DNA of 60,000 nucleotides. Origin: Cryptomeria japonica. Its lineage: Eukaryota > Streptophyta > Pinopsida > Cupressales > Cupressaceae. The stretch lies in NCBI RefSeq assembly GCF_030272615.1, contig NC_081412.1, forward strand, positions 20,315,932 through 20,375,931. The letters are read 5' to 3'. How positions within the stretch are numbered: the first letter of the stretch is position 1; every line of letters begins with the position of its first letter. Shown here in pieces: positions 33,351-43,743 of this stretch. The position numbers were made by a program, and so were the translations under genes. Under the pieces are notes generated by a model. That model did not search any database, was not told the origin of the DNA, and saw only the letters and a program-made list of their open reading frames with translations.

Positions 33351-33650
33351 TTGAACCTTGAACCAAGAACCAAAAGGTTCAAAGGTTCAAGTTCAAAAAT
33401 GAGAAATAACACAAAACATGAACTATGCGAAAAGACAAATAACAATTAATGAGAAAAGATGAAACTGACGCATGACTAACTTTGAACCTTGAACCTTGAA
33501 CCAACAAGGTTCAACTGTTCAAGTTCAACACAAATTACAACAAAGCACTTGCCTTATCATAGAAAAAAGTCGTGAAGAGAAGTTCTTTAAAGCGTGTTTT
33601 GAACTTTGAACCTTGAACTTTTAAAAGGTTCAATGATAGGTTCAAAGAAA
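33351..33650. repeat. Clustered inverted GGTTCAAG / CTTGAACC repeats
   Basis: TTGAACCTTGAACC (33351-33364) pairs with GGTTCAAAGGTTCAA (33376-33390) with one bulge. A second cluster at 33481-33528 and a third at 33600-33646 repeat the arrangement. A reduced set is present in the other LTR at 22480-22745. Confidence 0.75.
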
Positions 33651-33744
33651 GAAAATATATGATCGAAAGGGAAAAGAGAGACCAAAAGGCGACCCCCGCG
33701 TTTGAAATTTAAATAAAAATTGGGGGGGAGGGAATAACAAGTAG

Positions 33745-34540
33745 TTTGTTCATAGAAATAGAAGAGATGAGGCGAAAGGACTCATCAATCTTCATGTGAC
33801 AGACAAATTATTATTTCATATTTCTGAGTGTACAACACCAAAGGAGGTGTGGGATAAGATTGAAGAGTTGTATGGAAATGTAAATCAATTTAGGATCTTG
33901 TAGCTTTAATTCAATCTCACTTCTCTCACTCCAGATGCATTTCCCACTATTCGGGATTACCTTGCATAGTTCATGTCAATTTTTTTGTAGTTGAAAGGAT
34001 GTGGTCATGCCAAAGAAGATAAGGATTTTATTTTATTGATCCAACCTAAGCTTAGAGCCCCTTTCCAAGTGATTGCCTCTATGTTATATTCTACTAGATG
34101 GATGTTATGGGTAAAGACCATAAGATGCCTTTATTTGAGGAATTTTGTGATTGATAAACTAGGGATTAGGCCAAGTTGATTCAGATGGATGCTCTTCCTA
34201 AGAGTCATCCTTTGATGGTTCAATCTACTAAAGGAAAGGGTAAGTATAAGAAGAATATCAATAAAAATTCATCTTCAGGTAGTTAGACCCCCTCCACACC
34301 TAATGCTAAGAATGATCAATAGACTAATCCTCCTCCTTGTCCTCCTCCTTCTAACTCAAGAGGGTCATCTTCTAAGTATAAGAAGAAAATAAACAATTAT
34401 TACCTTCATGGGAAACCCAGAAATAATGATGCATAATATTTTGGGAGGCTAACACCATTGAAGAAAGCTATAAGGAAGCACAATCTTGCCATGATTAAGT
34501 CTTCATCACCGAGAAAAGGGAAAACTCTCTTCTCTAGGGC
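33745..34540 (+). pseudogene. Copia-H Gag, main part
   Basis: Resumes right after the AGTAG duplication with RRDEAKGLINLHVTDKLLFH and ECTTPKEVWDKIEELYGNVN, typical of the copia Gag (UBN2) core. It is followed by SLTPDAFPTIRDYL and, after several breaks, a Ser/Pro-rich stretch before the protease. Stops at 33903 and beyond; the CCHC knuckle is not clearly readable (YYLHGKPRNNDA in its place). Confidence 0.8.
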
Positions 34541-35000
34541 TTTTCCCTCTACCAGTTCCAGTTACATTCTTTATTTTGGTGCTTCTCACCACATGACTCA
34601 TACTGTGGATCTTCTTCATTCTCTTTGTAATATTCCTACATCACATATTATTGTTGGGAGCTCTTCTCAAATTATAGTTTTGGGGATATGCTTACTTCAG
34701 ATCTAGGATGGTATCATTCATGATGTTCTTCTTGTTCATGATATCTCACAGAATCTCCTTTCCATCTACCAAATTTACAATCATGGTAATGGAAGGGTTG
34801 GTGAGTTCTCTCCTATAGAAATGACTATTTGAGAAATGCATGATCCTAACAAGGTCTTTTCTATAGCGATAACTATTCATGCATCCCATTTGTATAGGTT
34901 TGATGGATTTGAGTCTTCTTCAATATCATCTCTTGTTGCTCATGCATATTCTATGAGAAGCTTTGGCACAAAATGTTTGGGTGCATGAACTATTGATATC
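34541..35000 (+). pseudogene. Copia-H aspartic protease
   Basis: Protease region with YILYFGASHHMTHTVDLLH, where the family has D-S-G-A-S-H-H-M; the catalytic Asp is lost. Downstream HDVLLVHDISQNLLSIYQIY matches the usual 'VLYVPDLSQNLLSVYQI' pattern. Frameshifts and stops throughout. Confidence 0.8.
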
Positions 35001-35885
35001 TTTAACATAGGAGCAAATAGAATATGGTGATTGGTCTAGCTCAAATCTCTTGTTGAAATGGAGTTTATGAAGGTTGTACCCTTGGAAAACATCATAGAGA
35101 TCCCTTTCCTAAGGTTATTGTCACATGTGCTTTATCCCTTGAGTTGGTGCATAGTGACCACATGCCATTCACCACTCCATCTTTTTTAGGTGCCGAGTAT
35201 GTGCTCACCTTTATTAATGACTTATCTAGGAAAACATTGGTTTAATTTTTGAAGTACAAGGATGAGGTTCTTTGACATTTCATGAGCTTCCTTTTATTTG
35301 TGGAGAAGCAGTCAGGAGTTTCACTTCAGAAGATTCACACAGATAATTGGGGGTGTATGTCAATCAAGAATTCTAGGAATTTTGTCGTGCTTGAGGTATT
35401 CTTCATCTTCACTAGTTCCATACACTAAACTATACAATGGTGTGCTTGAGAACAAGAATAGAACCTTATGGGAGATGGCCAATTATATGATTCAGCCTAA
35501 ATCCATGGCTCCAACATTTTTTAAAAAGGTTGTCAATTGTACTAACTACATTCACAATTGTATGTCTCACAAGATAGTGTAGAATATGACCCTCGAGGAG
35601 GCTTGGTCTCATGTCAAACCCAAGGTATCCTTTTTTATAGTATTTGGTGTTGATGCATCAACATTCATTCTAGAGGGTAGGCACAAAGCAAAGGAGAAGA
35701 AAAGCCAGCAGTCCTTTTTTGTTGGCTACTGTGAGGATGTGAAAGGTTATTTATTGTTTGATCATGTCACTCAAGAGGTACATTTTTTTTGTGATATTCA
35801 TTTTGATATGTCCTTTACTCTAAAGGATTATCCAAATCACACTCCTCTCCCTCTTTTCTTCCTAGATGTTTTTAAGAGATAATTT
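35000..35885 (+). pseudogene. Copia-H integrase
   Basis: Core remnants HSDHMPFTTPSFLGAEYVL, QKIHTDNWG and the C-terminal segment MTLEEAWSHVKPKVSFFIVF. These are followed by EGRHKAKEKKSQQSFFVGYC and VKGYLLFDHVTQEVHFF, the typical copia integrase end. The first catalytic aspartate (HSD) and the second (HTDNWG) remain visible. Split over several frames. Confidence 0.85.
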
Positions 35886-36395
35886 TCATTTAGAGGACAA
35901 TGATGATGATTCTCCTAATGGTGTGATTCCTAAGGATGGTATTGATCTAGTTATTGGCCTTACTCCATCTTGTCGTTATCCTCCACCTACATCTAGTAGA
36001 CCTCTATGAGCTCAGAAAATTGTTGAGGATGTTGGTTCTCTTGCGAGTGATCCCACAACTACTTGCCTCACTTGTTCATAGACTTCAAGTATCACTCTTT
36101 TGAGTCATGTAGTTTGTATCGATCCTCAAAAGATTTTAAATTCTTTAGGTATTCCAAAATGGGATAGTATTATGGCTGAGGAGTATTCTCCTTTGATGAA
36201 GAATTATACTTGGTATTTGGTTCCTCTTCTTAAGGGAAGAAATTTTGTTTGATACAATGGATGTATCACGCTAGATTTGCAGTTCATGGTTCTATTGATA
36301 ATTATAAGGCTCATCTAGTGGCTAAAGGATTTTCTCAAGTTGAGGGTATTGACTATGCTGATAGTTTTGCTCCTGCAATGAAGATGGATTCCATT
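35886..36395 (+). pseudogene. Copia-H reverse transcriptase, N-terminal part
   Basis: Linker and RT start: WDSIMAEEYSPLMKNYTWYL, KAHLVAKGFSQVEGIDYADS and FAPAMKMDSI, where Copia-N interrupts it after CCATT (36391-36395). The RT continues at 41077 beyond the insertion. Confidence 0.88.
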
Positions 36396-36566
36396 TGTAA
36401 GAATTTGTCAATAGCACAAAAGAGAGAGAAAATGTTTGATAAGAATAAACTATATTCAAATCAAGATACAAATATTATCAATTGGATCATTAACAATAAT
36501 GTAAGCTGAGACTACCCTAAGTCAACTTAAGTAAACTGTAATTCTGAGACATAATTTACACCAACA
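36396..36566 (-). repeat. Copia-N 3' LTR (internally deleted)
   Basis: Matches the outer parts of the 446-bp right LTR. The stretch corresponding to about 40775-41008 is absent, joining AATAATGTAAGCTGAG to CTACCCTAAGTCAAC. Confidence 0.85.
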
Positions 36567-36617
36567 CCCACCTTAAGTTCAACTTAGGGGAATGTAGACT
36601 TAAGTCAACAATGCAAG

Positions 36618-36925
36618 ATGAGTCCTAGCTACGAGGCCATGCTAGGTACCCATGTACAAATGAAATTGCACACAAACCAATTTAATCTCTCACAAATAGA
36701 GAAAGAGAGAAAAACCCAATGGGAAAAAACTCCCCCACAAAAGAGAGATGAAGACTATACAAAAGAACTCTCAAATAAGTATGAGAAGGACAAAACTCCA
36801 TGTGAGGAAAAATTCCCCCCTCAATGTAAAATTATCACCAATGGTAGAAGCTCAAAACTAAATGAAGAAACTGCTCCACAATTGTTGAACAACATTCCTC
36901 CCCTCAGGAAGAAACAAAACTAAAG
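36618..36925 (+). other. Copia-N 3' region, A-rich
   Basis: Between the acidic ORF and the 3' LTR. A 101-codon open frame on the plus strand (Lys/Glu/Gln-rich, ends NNIPPLRKKQN) is antisense to the element. I think it reflects base composition, but a related peptide is found at 9965-10174. Confidence 0.4.
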
Positions 36926-37001
36926 GTGTGTCCATAAAGTCTCCCCAATCATGAAGGGAAGATGTAGGAAAAAATGTCATGATGTAGGGAGTCTCTGAAA
37001 A

Positions 37002-37545
37002 CTACTCGGGTGTCCCCATGTCAATACTAAAACTTGACCCCTCTAAATCAAGTGTGCTAGTCCACATTACTAAAAAAGGTAATCCAATATCTAGTGCATA
37101 TGAATTTAGAACATGATCCAAAGAATCACATGTCTCCTCTAAGAATAGAGAGACCTTCTCCAAGTGTTGTACATAATAATCCACAATCATGTCAACCTCA
37201 AAAGAATGATCATGTAGAGAATAAACAAGAGGGTCAAAGTGTTCCCTCGCAACAACTGAAGAAGGATTATCTTCATCAAATAAAAGATGAATGTCATGAA
37301 TGATGTCTCCCAAATATGCAATGTAGGACTCCACAAACAAACGTGCAATGTCTGTCAAGTAGTCATCTCAAGGAACTGAAGCTAGAAGACAAGGTATAGC
37401 ATGTTGCACTGAATCACAAGAAGGAAAAATTGTTGCAATATCTGCATCATCGGGTGTAATAGGTGATGTGATATCAATAGGAGGAGATGAAATGAAAGGC
37501 TCAAGAATAAGGTCACATGTGAGAATACCCAAGTTCAAGTAATAG
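37002..37545 (-). pseudogene. Unrecognised acidic ORF of Copia-N
   Basis: About 180 codons with one stop near 37367. Readable parts are SSPPIDITSPITPDDADIAT, VESYIAYLGDIIHDIHLLFD, VVAREHFDPLVYSLHDHSFE, YVQHLEKVSLFLEETCDSLD and GLPFLVMWTSTLDLEGSSFS. Rich in Asp, Glu, Leu and Ser, with no Cys-His knuckle, DDE or YxDD motif. It sits where integrase would be in a complete copia, downstream of the protease. It may be an accessory protein, a captured host fragment or a divergent structural domain; no function can be assigned. Confidence 0.55.
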
Positions 37546-37569
37546 ATGTTCTCCTCAACATCTGAATCA

Positions 37570-38000
37570 TTACACTTGAAGTGTGATCAACATATGAATA
37601 ATCAACCTCATCAATAGGAACAAAATTTGCAAAGGAATACAACTGAGATGCACTACCCCTCTAGAAATAATAGCTCTAGTTTCCAAGTCTCTAATGATAA
37701 CTGAATCAGGTGTGAACTCCACAACTTTCCTTGTTGCCCCATGTGTGATCTTATAGATGGAAAGAAGATTTTTTGTCAAATAGGGTACACACAATACATC
37801 ATTGAAGGAGTTGTCCCCAATGGAAATAGATCCTTTCCTAATCACATTCATGTTTGTATGATTGCCCATTAAAATTGGTGGCATGTGGCAAGACTCAAAT
37901 GAAGAGAACATAGACTGTGAAGATGCCATATCATGAGAAGCTGCTGAATCTAGAAGTACTCTCCCTGAATCATGACTTGTTGTAGCACAAAGAGCTTGTC
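37570..38000 (-). pseudogene. Copia-N protease / pre-integrase region
   Basis: Contains SCHMPPILMGNHTNMNVIRK, GDNSFNDVLCVPYLTKNLLS and IYKITHGATRKVVEFTPDSV, the copia pattern downstream of the protease active site. The active-site region just upstream near 37950 reads LLDSAASHDM, close to D-S-G-A-S-H-H-M. The frame ends at 37570 before any HHCC or DDE motif. Confidence 0.8.
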
Positions 38001-38059
38001 CTTTATTTGTCCCAAAGAGTGATCCTTCCCTTTATCCTTTTCTATGGAAGAAGAAACCA

Positions 38060-38900
38060 AAGTAGACATTCTAGAAGGAAAAATGGTTCTATTCTTCTCA
38101 AGAAGATGCTTCAATTCATCAATATCCTTCTTGCAATAATGGTGCTCATCATGTCCTGACTTCTTGCAATATTCATAAAAAAGATTGTCCTTATATGATC
38201 TCCTCTTCGATGAGGATGTAGAATCAACTTGTTGTGGAGAGGATGATTGTGCTCCATCTTGTTGTGGCTTTGACTTAGACTGCTTTTATTTCTTGTCTTT
38301 TCCTTGGTTGCTTTGATTCCCTTAATTAGCCCCAAAAGCTTGTGACTTTGAAGATTTGAGAATCCCCATCTCGGTCAACTTAGATTGCTCAAGTATCAAA
38401 ATATCCATGAATGCATCAAATTATGGTGGAGTGTATGAGGCATCTTGAGCTAATCATTGGGTGTGAAATATAGAAATAAAGGCTACATACTCTAATGGAA
38501 TCTTGTCCAACAAGTTGTAAACCAATTGAGAAACCTTCTTGTCAATGCCACAATCCTTAAGCTTTGCTCTTAACTTATTTTCTTTCATGACAGAATCTTC
38601 CAGATTGTATCAAAATCCTTGGGATACAATGTTGTGAGTTCACCATCAAGCTTGTAGCCTCGAATCTCATCAAATTTACCATACAATTTGGCATAAATAT
38701 CCCAAGCCTCTTTAACTATAGTACAAATCTCAAAGTTAAAAATGAGGTCATCTAATACATACTTTCTCAAGGTTCCAAGTGTCATATAACTTTTAGTGAG
38801 CCATTCAACTTGAGAATTAGGATCGGCCTTAGGATCAGGTGGTGTTGTTATTGTTCCATTTACATAATGAATGAGCCCTTTTTCCATTAGCTTACTCCAT
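38060..38900 (-). pseudogene. Copia-N Gag
   Basis: Start near 38887 gives MEKGLIHYVNGTITTPPDPK, followed by NSQVEWLTKSYMTLGTLRKY and EAWDIYAKLYGKFDEIRGYK, a copia Gag (UBN2) core. After a break comes a Gln/Ser/His-rich linker and a knuckle-like YCKKSGHDEHHYCKKDIDEL (38110-38180) in which the first Cys is lost. The frame is broken near 38585 and 38335. Confidence 0.85.
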
Positions 38901-40625
38901 GCTTTAATTTTTCATGATGCATAATTATGTGGAGTTAAAAGTGGAAATTTAGGAGAACCCATAGTACCAAAATAAATAAATAAATACAAGATAGAGAGGC
39001 ACAATCACACAAGACACCCCCAAAATTCACTCAATCAAAGAACCTTCCCCCCCCCCAAAAAAAAAGATGATTTGGCACTTTATACTTAGTGAAATTACAA
39101 TGGACCACTTGCAAAAAATGGCAAAGTGGAATTTTGATTGAAACTTTACAACTACCTTAAATAGGCTATAAGAGACTCCAACAAATACTGCAAGAGAACT
39201 AAGATGAGCTCCAAGCAAAAAACAAGTACCAAATAGGCCAAAAATGACCAAATACTAAAAGCATAATTTATCCTCAAAATGGTGAAAATTGGATAGCACC
39301 ACATGAAAATAGATGAAAAATTATGCACTTTCAAAAAAAATGGCACCTGAAAAGGAGGTCATATGAGCCCGAACAAAGCCTCTGAAGTTGCAAAATCAAG
39401 GATTGGATAGGTACAGTTGTGAAAAACAGAAAATTATGAAAAATTTGCTCACCAAAATCAAAAAATTCCAGCACCACTGCAAAGAGCACAAAAAATTAGC
39501 CAAAATTAAAAAAAAAATTGCACTAAAAAAGGAGCCAAAATGAGGAAGTTATGGTCCTCCAAAGTTCACCTTCAAAATCAAAAACCTCAACGAGAGGGGG
39601 TTGAAAATTTTCCAAAAAGTGTTAATGTAGTGCTAACATCAACATATAATGGGATCAAATTTGACTCTCATCTGGTTTTCATTAGAACTTCACACCCCTC
39701 TGTGTAGAATGTCCGTATAGTATATACTGACAGGTGGTAGAAAATGGTTCGCTCCATATAGGTGACATTTCTGTATAGAAGTCTGAGTGACGGTATGGAA
39801 AGATGATGTAGTGTTGACATGTATGCAGATTTGTCAATCTATACAGTGATGTGGAGGTAACTGTACTATTAATTGTACAAAATCATGGGCCAACCTGCGT
39901 GTGACATGTGGCACTTGTGATACTCTGCATGGCCGATGGGAACCCACCATGTGGTAGTGGGAACACAGTTGTCATGGCTCTGAAGGCTTGTGTAGCACTG
40001 TAAAATTGTCACCATGTAGATTGATGTGGATATTGAGCTAGGAACTAGAAGGTGACTAGTGGAGGTGGGGCGCAATGGAGACACGAGGTTGAGCACCAAG
40101 TAGAAAGAAGTGGGCCGGAGGAGGCAGCGCAAAGTTACAACCGATCGGAGGAGAAGGAAATATCAGCGTTGAGCCAAGAGGATATAGGAAAGTTCAGCAA
40201 GGACCGTACGGGCATTGTAAGCTTTGCACAAAAAATAAACGTCGGTACAGAGATGGGGGTGGGGGATCATAGATTCCTTCCCCACCACCCCCCTTCCCCC
40301 AAAAAAATGATTTTTTTTAATTTTACAATATAACAAATTTTTTTACATTAAAAAAACTGAAAATAAAAATTGAAATATTAAAATAAATTTTTACCAAAAA
40401 TCTTACCGTACCATTCAATTAGGGGAAATTTTTTCTCCAAAGCTCTGAAATCAATTGTCACCAAATCTAGGCACATTTATACTCAAAATTCATGGAAACG
40501 GCCTCCCGAACGCAAAGCTGGGGTAAAAATCACCATAGGATGTCCCTAAAATGTGTAGCTCCCCAGATCCAAAAATGAATGCTCCAAATAGACTACTCCA
40601 TGAAGCCCCAATGGATTTGAAACCA
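38900..40625 (-). other. Copia-N leader
   Basis: About 1.7 kb between Gag and the 5' LTR with no supported coding region. Contains C-then-A homopolymer tracts (39047-39065 and about 40285-40310). Next to the LTR the minus strand reads TGGTTTCAAATCCATTGGGG in the primer-site position; it does not match initiator tRNA-Met. Confidence 0.6.
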
Positions 40626-41071
40626 TGTAAGAATTTGTCAAATATAGCAAAGATCTAGAAAACATTGAATAACACAAAACATAGACAAAATATTTGATAA
40701 GAATAAACTATATTCAAATCAAGGTGCAAATAGTATCAACTGGATCATTAAAAATAATGTAAAATGAGCCTTCTTAAAAGGGAAATGCCATATGGATATG
40801 TGAATACACAATCATGACATGTAGAAATAAGGGTAGGTGAGGGTAGGTAGGAGTAGGTAGGAGAAATAATAAAATATTCCACAAGAGGTGGATCACTCAC
40901 CGAAGGTGGAATGTAATAACAATATAAGACCACAAAAGGTGAAATTTCTCCTACATACATCATCCATATGTGCACCCTTCCCTAAGTGTCTCATATCCAA
41001 ACTACGATGAAATGCATTACCCTAAGTCAACTTAAGTAAAGTGTAATTATGAGGCATAATTTACACCAAAA
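40626..41071 (-). repeat. Copia-N 5' LTR
   Basis: 446 bp starting TGTAAGAATTTGTCAA and ending TTTACACCAAAA (the CA end changed to AA). Contains a GGTAGG(T/A)(G/A) short tandem tract near 40830-40862. Confidence 0.88.
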
Positions 41072-41076
41072 CCATT

Positions 41077-41303
41077 CATCTTGTACTTTCTATTGTATTT
41101 ATGATTGCTTTCCTATGTGCAGTGATCTTCAAGAGAAGATCTATATGGAAGATCCCCTAGGATTTGTACAGAACTCCTCAATTGTTTACAGCATTTGACA
41201 TTCATTGTATCATCTCAGACAAGCTCTTAGAGCTTGGTATGGGAAGAAGGATAGTTTTTTTCTTTCCTCTAAATTCACTCGATGTCACTCTGATCCTACA
41301 ATT
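41077..41303 (+). pseudogene. Copia-H reverse transcriptase, middle part
   Basis: Between two insertions. Readable words are DLQEKIYMEDP, SLYHLRQALRAWYGKKDSFF and KFTRCHSDPTIYIH, the RT stretch between the 'DVKxAFL' and YVDD motifs. It is bounded by the CCATT and CAATT duplications. Confidence 0.88.
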
Positions 41304-42723
41304 TGATGGTATTATGAAAGAATAAGTATCCGATAGAATACTGAGAGGGGGGGGCTGAATCAGTATATTGAAAAACTGATACAAAGTTCCCAAACTCAAA
41401 TTCAATCACACAAAGTAAACATATCTCAGTCAAGATCAATATTCATAAGAATACTTGACATCAACCGGTTTGACTGTTATGACAACTTAACAGTAAACAA
41501 CTTCAATCTTGTAAACATCAACAATGCTTAATCATAACTCAACATATTCATCTCTCAATGCTTCTAGTTATCATGTCTTATCAGAAGTTAATCAAATCAA
41601 CAAATAACATCATAAACACAAAAACATTCACCACTTGACACAAATGTTTATACATGTAGAACCCAAATAAGTAAAAACCATGGTGAGATGAGACTCACAT
41701 GGATAGCTATCTGAACTCTTCTGAAGTTCACCCTGTTAGGAGCCAAGCCTGTTAAAGCTTTACAATAAGTCATGTTAACAACTAATTCTGGTTAGGAATC
41801 ACCCGGTTAAGGGATTTACAAATATGCCTTGATGAAAAGAACAATACCCTGTTAGGAGTAACCTCATTGGATGATTTAAGAATCCAAGCTAATGGACAAC
41901 CTTGTTAGAGGATTTAATGAGTAACCAAGCTTGTTAGAGCTTACCCGGTTAAGGGATTTCACTTCTGCTATAATTGTTAGAAAACAACAAGTTTTCTTGA
42001 TCTGTTTGAATAGAACTACATTTGCTTGATCAGATCCTTTTAAGCTTCAATCTGCCTTCACTCAAAGTGCAGATCCATTCACTGGTTAGGCAACAACACA
42101 CTCAATTTTTTCTGCCAATCTTGCCAACAACCTTTACAAATAAAGTCATCGACCTTAAATACAAACCAATTAGGTTGGTAACACAACAAAAACCTAATTC
42201 TCATTATTGAGATTACAAATAAGTCGGTACAATATTGACCATTAGAAATCATGACAATCTCCACATTCTTCAAGAAAATTCTAATCGTTCCATGATCACC
42301 GCTTCATCGGACTTTGTAGCTCATCACGCGTTGTACATTAGATGCAATCTATTTTGCTCCTTCCCTAGATAGTAAACAAATGCACCAAAACAATTTGAAC
42401 TTATCCTCATACAATGATCACATGTGTCTCCATCATTACCGTTCATCAGATAATAAATGAACAAACTTGATTGGTTAGGGTTTAACAGCTGATAGGGTTT
42501 ACCAGTTACATTGCATAGAAAGGTTTAACCCTTTAAACCGGTTTACCGGTTCAACTCACAAACTTACCATAGCGGTTTACAACATCTTCCACAAAGCTCT
42601 TCTTATCGATTACTAGCCAATATCAAAAACAACAATATCAGCAATGACATGAATACCATTACCGGTTTAACTAACATTAATGACAACATATCATTAATGC
42701 AGTCTCTATGCAAAATGCCAACA
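41304..42723 (-). repeat. Copia-B 3' LTR
   Basis: Starts TGATGGTATTATG, ends AAATGCCAACA. Followed at 42724 by the complement of the polypurine tract (ATCTCCCCCTTTGGC). Confidence 0.93.
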
Positions 42724-43116
42724 ATCTCCCCCTTTGGCATTGATGGCAATACAAATATCAACGCCTCTGATTGCTGCAAAGATTGGTGAATAGGAATCCT
42801 GGTTTACATTACCAAGTATTCACCATGCTCTAGTTGTCATCAGCCTACTGCTGGTTCACCTAATCTGACACATAATTATTCTCCTCAATCACATAATTCT
42901 TCTCCCCAATCACATAATTCTTCTTTCCAATCACATAATTGTTCTCCCCCTTTGATAGCAATGCCAAAGTGGAAGTAAAAACATGTAATTATGCTCTCAC
43001 TATGAATCAACATCATACTGCAACTTGATGCTCCCCCTATGGAATATATCCACTTATTCATCAATCCATGTAAGATTCTACAAGTAATTCAAGGACTGAT
43101 GCAATCAACATCATGC

Positions 43117-43743
43117 TCAACTAACTTCATGAAGAGGGACAACCCCCAATTGACTTCTAAGATATTCAAAAGTGGTCTTACGCAGAAGTTTGGTAAAGAT
43201 ATATGCAAGTTGCTCCTTGGTAGAAACATGCTCCAAGATAACATCTTTACTTTGAACTTTTTCCCTCAAGAAGTGATACTTCAATTCAATGTGCTTAGTC
43301 CTTGCGTGCAAACCAGGATTTTTTGAAATGTTAATTGCACTTGTATTATAACACAAAATCTTTATTGGTTCTGAGATTTCCATCTTCAAACCTTTCAAAA
43401 TATGCCTCATCCACATAGCTTGTGTGCAATTCATATAAGCTGCTACATACTCAGATTCAGCAGTAGATTGTGAAGTACAACTCTGCTTTTTACTACTCTA
43501 TGAAACTAGCCTTCCTCCTAGAAAGAATTCTCCACCAGTAGTACTCTTCCATTCATCAATATTTCCTGCCCAATCAGCATCTGTGTATGCCTTCAAGTCA
43601 AAATTTACACCATATGGATATCACAACCCATAGTCAACAGTACCTTTCAGATATCTAAAAATTCTTTTGGTTGCCATCAGATGTGCCTCCTTTGGATTCT
43701 TTTGAAATCTAGCAACAATACCAACTGTATGGGCAATATCCGG
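43117..43743 (-). pseudogene. Copia-B RNase H
   Basis: Degrades the RNA strand during reverse transcription. Readable motifs are KAYTDADWAGNIDEWKSTTG with the first catalytic Asp, STAESEYVAAYMNCTQAMWM with the catalytic Glu, CYNTSAINISKNPGLHARTK (usually CDNxSA; the second Asp is Tyr here) and HIELKYHFLREKV. Ends with TKEQLAYIFTKLL. Stops near 43500 and 43740. Confidence 0.92.

Larger units (their letters stand above)
17950..33739 (-). mobile_element. Tat-1: Ty3/gypsy (Tat-like) element with 4.9-kb LTRs carrying an ORF
   Basis: LTRs 17950-22837 (4,888 bp) and 28806-33739 (4,934 bp) enclose a 5,968-bp interior. The flanks are both AGTAG (17945-17949 and 33740-33744). The interior encodes gag, protease, an additional RNase H, RT, RNase H and integrase on the minus strand, with integrase last as in Ty3/gypsy. 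The additional RNase H and the primer site place it near the Tat/Ogre group. The LTRs have clearly diverged and the ORFs are riddled with stops, so it is old, but it is younger than Copia-H, which it interrupts. Confidence 0.93.
28806..33739 (-). repeat. Tat-1 5' LTR
   Basis: 4,934 bp; begins TATTGGTTAAC (the terminal TG has become TA) and ends GGGAATAACA before AGTAG. Contains the better preserved LTR ORF copy, a TATA-like word at 29495 (TATAAATAG on plus, CTATTTATATGG on minus), a second candidate on minus near 33650 (CATATATTTTC), and hairpin-forming GGTTCAAG repeats at 33351-33650. Confidence 0.92.
36396..41071 (-). mobile_element. Copia-N: non-autonomous gag-protease copia with unknown ORF
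   Basis: Flanked by CCATT on both sides (36391-36395 and 41072-41076). LTRs are 36396-36566 (171 bp, with about 240 bp missing internally) and 40626-41071 (446 bp), both starting TGTAAGAATTTGTCAA. On the minus strand it has a long leader (about 1.7 kb), a copia Gag, a protease/pre-integrase piece and then an unrecognised acidic ORF. There is no integrase core, RT or RNase H, so it would depend on another element's enzymes. Confidence 0.88.

Noticed and set aside
36618-36923. 101-codon Lys/Glu-rich plus-strand frame as a gene
   Set aside because: It is antisense to Copia-N, lies in its 3' untranslated part and is driven by A-rich composition.
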